The position numbers and the translations under genes are program-made. Of a DNA stretch of 64,000 bases, positions 19,758-27,379 are shown one piece after another; position 1 is the stretch's first letter; every line of letters starts with the position of its first letter. Source of the DNA: JBFWUM01 sp050247255 (GTDB taxonomy: Bacteria; Acidobacteriota; Vicinamibacteria; Vicinamibacterales; UBA2999); the NCBI GenBank assembly GCA_050247255.1, contig JBFWUM010000019.1, positions 1 to 64,000 on the forward strand. The letters run 5' to 3'. Below the pieces are notes generated by a model that was not told where the DNA came from, did no database searches, and saw nothing but the letters and a program-made list of their open reading frames with translations.

Positions 19758-20981
19758 ATGAAAAACAACGCTCGTCCGCTGATCCACGCGCTGGCGGCCC
19801 TCGGCCTCATCGCCTCGGCCTCCTCGCTCTACGTGCACTACCAGATGCTCCAGGACCCGGCCTACCAGAGCTTCTGCGACGTGAGCGCGACGGTGAGCTG
19901 CCAGTCGGTGCTCGAAAGCTCCTACGCCACGGTGTTCGGCGTGCCGGTCGCGGCCGGCGGCGCCATCTGGTCGGCGCTGGTGCTGCTGCTCGCCTGGCGC
20001 GGCATGGGCGCCCCCAAGTCCGAGACGGCCGCGGCCGTTGCCGGCTACATCTTCATCCTCTCGACGCTCGGCCTCGCCGTGGTCCTCTACCTCGGCTACG
20101 CGTCGCTGTTCGTCATCCAGCAGGCGTGCCCGCTCTGTATCGCCATGTATGTGTCGGTGATCGGCACGTTCATCGTGTCGGGCGGCGCGGCGTCGGTGTC
20201 GCTCGGGAGCCTCCCCGGCCGCTTCGGCCGCGACCTCGGCGACGTCTGGGGCAGCGCCGCCGGCGTGGCGATGGCGGTCACCTGGATCGCGGCGTCGCTG
20301 GCGCTGGTCGTCCTCTTCCCGCGCAGCGAGCCCGTGGCGGCCCCGGTCAACGCCGACGGCACGCTGGCCGCGCCGCCGCCGGTCACCGAGACGCTCACCG
20401 ACGAGCAGCGCGCGCAGTTCGAGCAGTGGATCACGGCGCAGCCGCGCGTCGAGGTGCCGCTGCCAGAGCCGCAGGAGGCCGCCGTCGTCGTCGTCAAGTT
20501 CAACGACTACCAGTGCCCGTCGTGCCGCCAGGCGTACGTCGAGTACCGCGGCATCGAGCAGAAGTACGAACGCGACTACGCCGGCCGGGTCAAGTTCGTC
20601 ACGCTCGACTTCCCGCTGGAAGCCGAGTGCAACATCGCCGCAATCCATCCCTCGGCGTGCGAGGCGTCCGCCGCCGTGCGGCTGGCACGCACGAAGGGAC
20701 GCGACGAGCAGATGGAGGAGTGGCTGTTCGCCAACCAGTCGACGATGACCCCCGACAGCGTCAAGGCCGGCCTGCAGCAGGTGGCGCAGATCGCCCCAGC
20801 GGAGTTCGACGCGCAGTATCCGCAGCTGCTCGACGCCATTCGCGCCGACGCAAAGATCGGGCGCGACCTCAACATCAGCGGCACCCCGACGTTCTTCGTC
20901 AACGGCATCAAGGTCCCCTCGCTGCGGGCCGTCTACTTCGATGCGCTCATCGCGTCCGAGCTGAAACGGGCCGAGGAGTAG
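19758..20981 (+). CDS. VKOR-thioredoxin (DsbA-like) fusion, disulfide-forming enzyme
   Basis: 407 residues; ATG 19758 chosen, with an in-frame ATG at 19737 as alternative. The N-terminal VKOR domain has about five helices, loop cysteines C40 and C48 and quinone-side CPLC at 124-127. The C-terminal DsbA/thioredoxin-like domain has CPSC at 253-256 and the cis-Pro segment SGTPTFFVNG. VKOR passes electrons from the thioredoxin domain to quinone and so drives disulfide formation in the periplasm. It follows two pilins that each carry two cysteines in their head domains, so pilin folding is a plausible task. Not part of the standard pil cluster. Confidence 0.88.
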   Translation: MKNNARPLIHALAALGLIASASSLYVHYQMLQDPAYQSFCDVSATVSCQSVLESSYATVFGVPVAAGGAIWSALVLLLAWRGMGAPKSETAAAVAGYIFILSTLGLAVVLYLGYASLFVIQQACPLCIAMYVSVIGTFIVSGGAASVSLGSLPGRFGRDLGDVWGSAAGVAMAVTWIAASLALVVLFPRSEPVAAPVNADGTLAAPPPVTETLTDEQRAQFEQWITAQPRVEVPLPEPQEAAVVVVKFNDYQCPSCRQAYVEYRGIEQKYERDYAGRVKFVTLDFPLEAECNIAAIHPSACEASAAVRLARTKGRDEQMEEWLFANQSTMTPDSVKAGLQQVAQIAPAEFDAQYPQLLDAIRADAKIGRDLNISGTPTFFVNGIKVPSLRAVYFDALIASELKRAEE

Positions 20982-20986
20982 GGCTG

Positions 20987-21011
20987 GCGGAACTGACGTT
21001 CCGCAGCTACG
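20987..21011. repeat. REP-like palindrome (family A)
   Basis: GCGGAAC, 4-nt loop, GTTCCGC, then the tail AGCTACG. It fills most of the 39-bp gap between the VKOR gene and the ABC ATPase. Other copies are at 28585, 45480 and 53450. Confidence 0.7.
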
Positions 21012-21020
21012 ACCCGACGG

Positions 21021-21986
21021 ATGAAGGCGATCCGAACTGAGGGACTGACCAAGCACTACCGGGTCGGTTTCTGGCGTCCGCGCCCTTACGTCGCGCTCGA
21101 CGGCCTGACCTTCGACGTCGACCAGGGCGAGGTGTTCGGCTTCCTCGGCCCCAATGGCGCCGGCAAGACGACGACGCTGAAGCTGCTGATGCAGCTGATT
21201 TTCCCCACCGCCGGCCGCGCCGAAATCCTCGGCCGGCCGGTCGGCGACCTCGCGGTGCGGCGTCGCATCGGCTACCTCCCTGAAAACCCCTACTTCTACG
21301 ACTACCTCACGGCGGAGGAACTGCTCGACTACTTCGCGCGCGTGTTCGGCCTGCCGCCGGCCGCGCGCACGCAGAAGGTGGCGGCATTGCTCGACGAGGT
21401 CGGCATCGGCGCCGAGCGGCGCCTGCAGCTGCGCAAGTTCTCGAAGGGCATGCTGCAGCGCGTCGGCATTGCGCAGGCGCTCATCAACGACCCGGAGGTC
21501 GTCTTCTTCGACGAGCCGATGTCGGGCCTGGACCCGCTCGGCCGGCGCCACATCCGCGAGCTGATCCTCAGGCTGCGCGACCGCGGCTGCACCGTGTTCT
21601 TCAGCTCCCACGTCCTGAGCGACGCGGAGGCGCTCTGCAGCCGCGTTGCCGTCGTCGCCGGCGGGCGGCTCGTCGCCATCGATTCGCTGTCGCAGCTGCA
21701 GGCGTTCGAGGTGCGGGGATGGGACCTCGTCGTCAACGGCCTTGAGGCGGCAGCCGTGGAACGGCTGCAGTTGCAGGGGCGCATTCGCTCGGCCCGTTCG
21801 CTTGGCCCGCAGCGCTACGAGCTCTCACTCGATGCGCAGGCGGCGCCGGAGCCGCTTGTTGGGGAGCTTGCCGCGCTCGGCGGGCATGTCGTCTCGCTGC
21901 ACCCCGTTCGGGACACGCTCGAGGACCTGTTCGTCCGCCAGGTCGGCGGCGCGCGGAAGCGCGATACCGGCGAGGTGACGCTATGA
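21021..21986 (+). CDS. pilH: ABC transporter ATP-binding protein (PilH-like)
   Basis: 321 residues. Walker A GPNGAGKTT, signature LRKFSKGMLQRVG (S-K-G-M variant of LSGGQ), Walker B VVFFDEPMSGLD and an H-loop (FFSSHVLSD); then a C-terminal extension of about 90 residues typical of ABC-2 drug or lipid exporters. Position after pilA and before pilI/pilD matches the M. xanthus pilH gene, reported there as an ABC protein needed for pilus biogenesis. The symbol rests on synteny rather than on any diagnostic residue. Four-bp overlap with the permease gene. Confidence 0.75.
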   Translation: MKAIRTEGLTKHYRVGFWRPRPYVALDGLTFDVDQGEVFGFLGPNGAGKTTTLKLLMQLIFPTAGRAEILGRPVGDLAVRRRIGYLPENPYFYDYLTAEELLDYFARVFGLPPAARTQKVAALLDEVGIGAERRLQLRKFSKGMLQRVGIAQALINDPEVVFFDEPMSGLDPLGRRHIRELILRLRDRGCTVFFSSHVLSDAEALCSRVAVVAGGRLVAIDSLSQLQAFEVRGWDLVVNGLEAAAVERLQLQGRIRSARSLGPQRYELSLDAQAAPEPLVGELAALGGHVVSLHPVRDTLEDLFVRQVGGARKRDTGEVTL

Positions 21987-22789
21987 CGACCGTCGTCGCG
22001 GTCGCCGTCAACGCCTTCCGCGAGTCGGTGCGCGACCGCGTGCTCTACGTGCTGGTCGTGTTCGCGGTGGTGCTCATCGCCATGTCGGTGCTGATCGGCC
22101 AGCTCACCGCCGGACAGGACATCAAGATCATCAAGGACTTCGGGCTGGCGGCGATCTCGCTGATCGGGCTGCTGGTTGCCGTCTTCATCGGCGTCGGCCT
22201 CGTCTGGAAGGAAGTGGAGCGGCGCTCCATCTACAGCCTGCTGGCCAAGCCCATTCGCCGGACGCATTTCGTGCTCGGCAAGTTCTGCGGCCTCTCGCTC
22301 ACGCTGCTCGTCATGGTGGCGATCATGACGGCTACGTATTTCATTGTCCTGGCCTGGCTCGGGTCCACGTTTCCGCCGGAAGCGCGCGTCGCCTGGCCAC
22401 GGCCGGCGGTCGATCCGCTCCTGCTCAAGGCCATCGGGCTGCTGACGATGGAACTGCTGCTGGTGACGGCGATCGCGCTGTTCTTCTCGACCTTCTCGAG
22501 CCCGTTCCTGTCGATCGTGCTGACCCTGGCCATGTGGGTGATCGGCACGCTGAGCGCCGACCTGCGCAACGCCGACACGTTCCTCGATTCGGGCATGGCC
22601 ATCGCGCTGCTGAACAGCCTGTATTACGTCGTTCCCAACATGGCGGCGTTCGACGTAAAGATGCAGGTCGTGCACGGACTCGAGGTGCCGTGGACGTACA
22701 TCGCCACGACCCTGCTGTACGGCGTGGTCTACACGGCGTTCGTGCTCACGGGTGCGGTGCTGATCTTTCAGCGGCGGGAGTTCCGGTGA
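21983..22789 (+). CDS. pilI: ABC-2-type permease (PilI-like)
   Basis: 268 residues, six predicted membrane helices (about 18-38, 55-75, 100-125, 150-180, 185-205, 240-262) in the ABC-2 permease pattern, with a KEVERRSIYSLLAKPI segment after the second helix, typical of this family. ATGA overlap with the ATPase gene and GTGA overlap with the next gene indicate one transcript and a joint complex. The symbol follows synteny with M. xanthus pilI. Confidence 0.72.
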   Translation: MTTVVAVAVNAFRESVRDRVLYVLVVFAVVLIAMSVLIGQLTAGQDIKIIKDFGLAAISLIGLLVAVFIGVGLVWKEVERRSIYSLLAKPIRRTHFVLGKFCGLSLTLLVMVAIMTATYFIVLAWLGSTFPPEARVAWPRPAVDPLLLKAIGLLTMELLLVTAIALFFSTFSSPFLSIVLTLAMWVIGTLSADLRNADTFLDSGMAIALLNSLYYVVPNMAAFDVKMQVVHGLEVPWTYIATTLLYGVVYTAFVLTGAVLIFQRREFR

Positions 22790-23697
22790 CACGCCTCATC
22801 GCGGGGCTGGCACTGCTGATGGTGATGCTTGCCGGCATCGTCGGGCTCGCTGCCGCGCACGAGCGCCTTCCGGCGCTGCCGCTGCCCCCGGCTGACGCCG
22901 ATTTCATGTACCTCAGGTCGCCCTCTGCGGCGTCACGGCTGGCGCTGTCCTACGACGCGCTGGCGGCCGATGCCTATTGGATCCGAGCCCTGCAGTACTA
23001 CGGCGGGCAGCGCCTCTCACCTGAGCGCGGGCGCAACTTCGATCGCCTGTACCCGATGCTCGACCTGGCGACGTCGCTGGACCCCCACTTCAACATCGCC
23101 TACCGGTTCGGCGCCATCTTCCTCGGCGAGCCGTTCCCCGCGGGAGCCGGACGGCCCGACCAGGCGATTGCGCTGCTGATGAAAGGGCTCGCGTCGCAGC
23201 CGCAGCGCTGGGAGTTCGCCTACGACATCGGCTTCGTGCACTACTGGTGGCGCCAGGATTATGCCCAGGCGGCCGACTGGTTCCAGCGCGCCGCCGACAT
23301 CGACGATGCGCCGTCGTGGCTGCCGCCGCTCGCCGCCGTCGTGCTGGCCGAGGGCGGCAGCCGCGCGTCGTCGCGCCTGCTCTGGCAGCAGATCCTCGAG
23401 ACGGCGGAGGTGGACTGGCTGCGCCGCACCGCCGAGCGCCGCCTGCAGCAGCTCGACGCGATGGATGCCATCGAGCAGCTGTCACGGATCGCCGCGGCGT
23501 ACGAGCAGCGGGCCGGCGTGCCGCTTCGCGGCTGGGACCAGTTGGTGCGCTCCGGCATGCTGCGCGGCGTGCCGGCCGATCCCGAGGGATATCCGTTCGT
23601 GATCGAGCCGCGCGGCGCCGTCGGCCTGCACCCGGACTCGCCGCTCAATCCACTGCCGGTATCACCGACGCCGTTTCGCGCCGCGGGCGCCAACTGA
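22786..23697 (+). CDS. Membrane-anchored TPR-like protein in the pilus cluster
   Basis: 303 residues from a GTG overlapping the permease stop. An N-terminal anchor (about 3-22) is followed by helical repeats (about 45-240) with TPR-like spacing, including YDALAADAYWIRALQYYGGQ and DYAQAADWFQRAADID. The rest is Pro-rich and probably extracytoplasmic. It does not match a family I can name. Tight coupling to the ABC genes suggests it is the periplasmic partner of that transporter; it takes the place of the third gene (pilG) of the M. xanthus set, but homology to PilG is not shown. Confidence 0.6.
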   Translation: MTRLIAGLALLMVMLAGIVGLAAAHERLPALPLPPADADFMYLRSPSAASRLALSYDALAADAYWIRALQYYGGQRLSPERGRNFDRLYPMLDLATSLDPHFNIAYRFGAIFLGEPFPAGAGRPDQAIALLMKGLASQPQRWEFAYDIGFVHYWWRQDYAQAADWFQRAADIDDAPSWLPPLAAVVLAEGGSRASSRLLWQQILETAEVDWLRRTAERRLQQLDAMDAIEQLSRIAAAYEQRAGVPLRGWDQLVRSGMLRGVPADPEGYPFVIEPRGAVGLHPDSPLNPLPVSPTPFRAAGAN

Positions 23698-24805
23698 TGC
23701 CGGACCTGCTGCAGTGGCTTCCGCCTTCAGGCATGCTGCAGTGGCTTCCGCCTTCAGGCCTGCTACAGTGGCTTCCGCCTTCAGGCGGAAGTGTCGCCGC
23801 GGCGCTGCTCGGCGTGTTCGGCGCCTGCGTCGGCAGCTTCCTCAACGTGTGCATCTACCGGCTGCCGCGGCGCGAATCGCTCGCGTGGCCCGNNNNNNNN
23901 NNNNNNNNNNNNNNNNNNNNNNNNNNNNNNNNNNNNNNNNNNNNNNNNNNNNNNNNNNNNNNNNNNNNNNNNNNNNNNNNNNNNNNNNNNNNCAGTGGCT
24001 TCCGCCTTCAGGCGGAAGTGTCGCCGCGGCGCTGCTCGGCGTGTTCGGCGCCTGCGTCGGCAGCTTCCTCAACGTGTGCATCTACCGGCTGCCGCGGCGC
24101 GAATCGCTCGCGTGGCCCGCGTCGCACTGCACCTCGTGTCAGCGGCCGCTGGCCTGGTTCGAGAACGTGCCGATCGTCAGCTGGCTGCTGCTGCGCGGGC
24201 GCTGCCGTACCTGCCGCGCGCCGATCACCGCGCGGTATCCGGTGGTCGAGGCGGTGACCGCGGCGCTCTTCGCGGCCGCCTGGTTCGTCTACGGGCCGAC
24301 GCCGCTGCTTGCCGTGCGCCTGATCTTCGTCTGCGCACTCATCGTGCTCTTCGCGATCGATCTCGAGCACCAGATCCTGCCGAACGTCATCACGCTGCCA
24401 GGCGTCCTCATCGGCTTCGGCGCGGCGTTGCTGTTGCCACCCGGGTGGCGCAGCTCGCTCATCGGCCTCGCGGCCGGCGGGCTGTTCCCGTTCCTCGTCG
24501 CCGAGGCCTATCTCCGGGTGCGGGGCCGCGAAGGCATGGGCATGGGCGACTTCAAAATGCTGGCGATGGTCGGCGCTTTCCTCGGCTGGCCGCTCGTCTG
24601 GGTCACGCTCCTGCTCGCCTGCATGCTCGGCATCGTCATCGGCGGCGGCGCGCTCCTCGTGTCGCGGCGCGGCATGGCGACGCGCATCCCGTTCGGGACC
24701 TTCATCGCCGCCGCCGCGCTCATCTGCGTGTACGCGCCGGCGGCCGTGACCGCGGCCTACGACCGCGCCATCGAGGCGTACCTGCGGTGGGCGGGTTTGG
24801 CATGA
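23697..24805 (+). CDS. pilD: Prepilin peptidase PilD, with assembly gap and repeat-derived N terminus
   Basis: Cleaves and N-methylates prepilins at the inner membrane. The gap (23893-23992) is flanked by the same 127 bases, so joining 23697-23892 to 24120-24805 gives one continuous frame of 293 residues. It shows the cysteine motifs CTSC and CRTC of the methylase domain, aspartate AIDLEHQILPN and the second aspartate GMGMGDFKM of this aspartyl-protease family. The first 31 residues include three copies of a LLQWLPPSG unit coded by 27-bp repeats and are not part of the normal PilD start; the usual protein would begin near SVAAALLGVFGACVGSF. Overlaps the kinase gene by 4 bp. Confidence 0.9.
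23708..23788 (+). repeat. Three 27-bp tandem repeats in the pilD 5' end (REP-like family B relative)
   Basis: Three copies of a 27-bp unit containing CTTCCGCCTTCAGGC; the last copy completes the palindrome CTTCCGCC-TTCA-GGCGGAAG. A period of 27 keeps the reading frame, giving LLQWLPPSG repeats at the protein N terminus. The unit resembles the SGFSRT-coding palindromes at 54151-54196 and 48238. Confidence 0.7.
23893..23992. other. Assembly gap (100 N) inside pilD
   Basis: The 127 bases before it (23766-23892) equal the 127 bases after it (23993-24119). The equality stops exactly at the gap, as expected of contigs that share one k-mer of length 127 rather than a biological duplication. Confidence 0.95.
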
Positions 24806-26052
24806 CCCAGTACGGGTTCCTGCTCCTCGGACTGACCGCCATCGTCGCGATGGTGGTCGGCTTCCTCACCTTCGCGCTGCTGCGGCTTGGCGCCGGCGTT
24901 CGCGACGCCAACCGGCAGCTGAAATCGGGGACCGGCGCCGAGACGGCGCTGCTCTCGGCGGCGCTGCAGGAAGCCGTCGGCACGCTCAAGGCCCAGGAGC
25001 AGGCGATGAGCGCGCGCGCGGCGGCGTCCGAGGCGTTGAGCGCGCAAATCGTCTCGCGGCTGACCGCCGGCCTGCTGGTCACCGACGGCGACGGCCGCAT
25101 CCGGATCCTCAACCCGGCGGGGGAGCGGCTGCTCGGCGTGGCTGGCGACACGGTGGGCCGCCCCATGGAGGACGTGCTCGCCCAGGCGCCCCCGCTCGCT
25201 GCGGCGATTTCCGAATGCCTTGTGACCGGCGAGGCGATCGTCCGGCGTTCGCTGCCGATGCCGCCGGCCTCGAAGGCGACACACCTGGGGGTCACGGCGT
25301 CGCCGCTTGGCGCCCCGGGAGAGCGCTCCGGCGTCATCTGCCTGTTCTCGGACCTCACGGCGGTCTACGACCTCGAGGAGCAGCTGCGGCTGAAGGAAAC
25401 GCTCGCGCGGCTGGGCGAGCTGACGGCCGGGATCGCGCACGAGTTCCGCAATGGCCTGGCGACGATTCATGGCTACAGCCGGCTGATCGATCCCAGGGAG
25501 CTGCCGGAGCGGTATGCGCCATACGTCGCCGGCATCCGCCAGGAGACCGAAGCGCTCGGCGAGCTCGTCACCAACTTCCTGAATTTCGCCCGCCCCCAGC
25601 AGCTCGCGCTCGCGCCGATCGATCTCGGCAGCGTCATCCACCGCGCCGCCGATGATCTTCGCCACGAAGCGGGCGACGCGGTGATCACGGTGGAGGGCCA
25701 GTTCGCCCGCGTGAACGGCGACGAGGTGCTGCTGCGGCAGGTGTTCTCGAATCTGCTCCGCAACGCCGTCGAGGCAGCGGCAGGGGGCGGCGTCAGGCCG
25801 GCGGTGCGGGTCCACGCCATCGTCGACAGGGAGCGCGAGCGCTGCACCGTGTTCGTCGACGACAACGGGCCAGGGGTGCCGGAGGACGCCCGCGACAAGG
25901 TGTTCCGCCCCTTTTTCACCACCCGGTCCCGCGGCACCGGCCTGGGCCTCGCGATCGTCCAGAAGATCGTCCTGAGCCACGATGGCCGGATTTCCGTGGA
26001 CGCGTCCCCGGAGGGAGGCGCCCGGTTCCAGCTGATCATTAAGACCACCTGA
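24802..26052 (+). CDS. Sensor histidine kinase (second PilS-like)
   Basis: 416 residues. One N-terminal membrane helix (about 5-28), a coiled coil (about 30-80), a PAS domain (about 85-195), HisKA with His213 in AHEFRNGLATIHGYS, and HATPase with N-box, VDDNGPGVP and GTGLGLAIV. It lies directly after pilD, where M. xanthus has pilS2, and the sigma-54 regulator at 35260 is its likely partner, now separated by the minor-pilin genes. The input signal cannot be told from sequence. Followed by a 183-bp gap with a sigma-54 promoter. Confidence 0.85.
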   Translation: MTQYGFLLLGLTAIVAMVVGFLTFALLRLGAGVRDANRQLKSGTGAETALLSAALQEAVGTLKAQEQAMSARAAASEALSAQIVSRLTAGLLVTDGDGRIRILNPAGERLLGVAGDTVGRPMEDVLAQAPPLAAAISECLVTGEAIVRRSLPMPPASKATHLGVTASPLGAPGERSGVICLFSDLTAVYDLEEQLRLKETLARLGELTAGIAHEFRNGLATIHGYSRLIDPRELPERYAPYVAGIRQETEALGELVTNFLNFARPQQLALAPIDLGSVIHRAADDLRHEAGDAVITVEGQFARVNGDEVLLRQVFSNLLRNAVEAAAGGGVRPAVRVHAIVDRERERCTVFVDDNGPGVPEDARDKVFRPFFTTRSRGTGLGLAIVQKIVLSHDGRISVDASPEGGARFQLIIKTT

Positions 26053-26188
26053 TACCAGAGCTGTTATCTCGCGTTGCACTTTGGTACACGCCGGGCCGGT
26101 CCGGACCGCCGGCTGAGCCCATGCTTCTCCCGTCAAGTCACTAATATTTCAGCCACTTACGCCGATACCTCTGGCATAGTCGACAGCT

Positions 26189-26204
26189 TGGCAATTTCGT
26201 TGCT
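26189..26204 (+). promoter_or_regulatory. Sigma-54 promoter of the minor-pilin operon
   Basis: TGGCAATTTCGTTGCT matches the consensus TGGCAC-N5-TTGCW, with GG (26190-26191) and GC (26202-26203) exactly 10 nt apart. The expected start of transcription is about 26215, 21 nt before the GTG of the fimT-like gene. PilR or the second regulator at 35260 are the natural activators; both have GAFTGA loops. Confidence 0.75.
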
Positions 26205-26235
26205 CGGCTGGGGTTGAGCTCAGGAGTATTTCAAG

Positions 26236-26805
26236 GTGCGCAAGGGTGAAACCGGCGTCTCGCTCGTCGACATGATGCTGGTCGTCGCGGTCATGGCCGT
26301 CCTGATGGCCGGCGCCGTGCCGCAGCTGAATGATGTCGCCGGGGCGATGAAGCTTGGTTCGGCGCTGCGCGACGTCGAGCGCGAGTTGCAGACCGCGCGG
26401 CTGAAGGCGGTGACGTCGAACCGGCCGATCCGCGTGAGCTTCAACTGCCCGACCACGGGGCAGTTCCGCATGGTGGAGCTGATCGGCACGACCACGACGC
26501 CCGATTCGGCCGACAGCGCCAGCAACCGCTGCAGCGAATCCGCCTACCCGGCGACGCCCGCCGACGACAATCCGCTGACCCGGCCGAACCATGACGGCCC
26601 GATCCGTCGGCTGGACCCGACCGTTTCGTTCGGCTCGGCGTCGACGATCGAGTTCTGGCCCGACGGCAGCGCGCACCAGAACAGCAACGGCAGCAATCCC
26701 TGGCCGCTCGTGCCGAGCAGTGGCACGGCGATCACCCTCGTCCGCGACGAGGAAGTCCGGACCATCACGGTGAACAGCCTTGGCAAGATTCAGATTCAGC
26801 AGTAG
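26236..26805 (+). CDS. FimT/GspH-like minor pilin
   Basis: 189 residues, GTG start set by aggag 9 nt upstream. Short leader MRKGETG, cleavage before Val, then VSLVDMMLVVAVMAVLMAGAV: position +5 is Asp where nearly all pilins have Glu. The rest has FimT/GspH features (ELQTARLKAVTSNRPIRVSF and a C-terminal beta-rich region ending VNSLGKIQIQQ). FimT-type minor pilins help prime assembly, and some bind DNA during uptake. First gene after the sigma-54 promoter. Confidence 0.82.
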   Translation: MRKGETGVSLVDMMLVVAVMAVLMAGAVPQLNDVAGAMKLGSALRDVERELQTARLKAVTSNRPIRVSFNCPTTGQFRMVELIGTTTTPDSADSASNRCSESAYPATPADDNPLTRPNHDGPIRRLDPTVSFGSASTIEFWPDGSAHQNSNGSNPWPLVPSSGTAITLVRDEEVRTITVNSLGKIQIQQ

Positions 26806-27379
26806 GCCACGCCTCGTCAGGCGCGGCAGCGAATCCGGCTTCTCGCTGATGGAGGTCATGGTGGCGACCGGCATTCTCGCCACCGCGGTCGTGACGCTGG
26901 CGCAGCTGTTCGCCGTCTCGACGCGGATGAACCTCGGCGCCCGCAACGTCAGCTACGCCTCGATCCTCGCCGAGCAGAAGATCGAGGAGCTGCGCGCGCT
27001 CACCTGGGGCTTCGACAGCGAGGGGCTGCCGGTCAGCGACCTCCAGACCAACACCGCCGTCGATCCGGAAGACACCAACGGCGGCACCGGGCTGCGCCCG
27101 TCGCCGTCCGACTCGCTGCGCGAGAACACGATCGGCTACGTCGACTTCATCGACGCCTTCGGCAGCAAGGTCGGCAACGGCGACCCGACGCCGCCCGGCG
27201 ACGCGGTCTACACGCGCCGCTGGTCGATCCATCCGCTGCCGACCAACCCGAACAACACGCTGATCATCCAGGTGCTGGTGACGCCGGTCCGCGAGCGCGG
27301 CCAGGCGGACCAGGGCACCGTGGCGCGCCTGCCTGAAGAGGCGCGCATCGTCACCGTCAAGACGAGGAAGGCTCAATGA
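26780..27379 (+). CDS. PilV/GspI-like minor pilin
   Basis: 199 residues. Leader MARFRFSSRPRLVRRGSESG, then G|FSLMEVMVATGILATAVV with Glu+5, as in PilV/GspI. The only possible starts are TTG codons; TTG 26780 overlaps the fimT-like gene by 26 bp, so the exact start is uncertain. The head domain (residues 50-199) includes SYASILAEQKIEELRALTW, typical of the family. It should form part of the minor-pilin priming complex with the next genes. Confidence 0.8.
   Translation: MARFRFSSRPRLVRRGSESGFSLMEVMVATGILATAVVTLAQLFAVSTRMNLGARNVSYASILAEQKIEELRALTWGFDSEGLPVSDLQTNTAVDPEDTNGGTGLRPSPSDSLRENTIGYVDFIDAFGSKVGNGDPTPPGDAVYTRRWSIHPLPTNPNNTLIIQVLVTPVRERGQADQGTVARLPEEARIVTVKTRKAQ

Noticed and set aside
23708..23788. 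CRISPR-like repeat array in pilD
   Set aside because: The 27-bp units are directly adjacent with no spacers and lie inside a coding frame.
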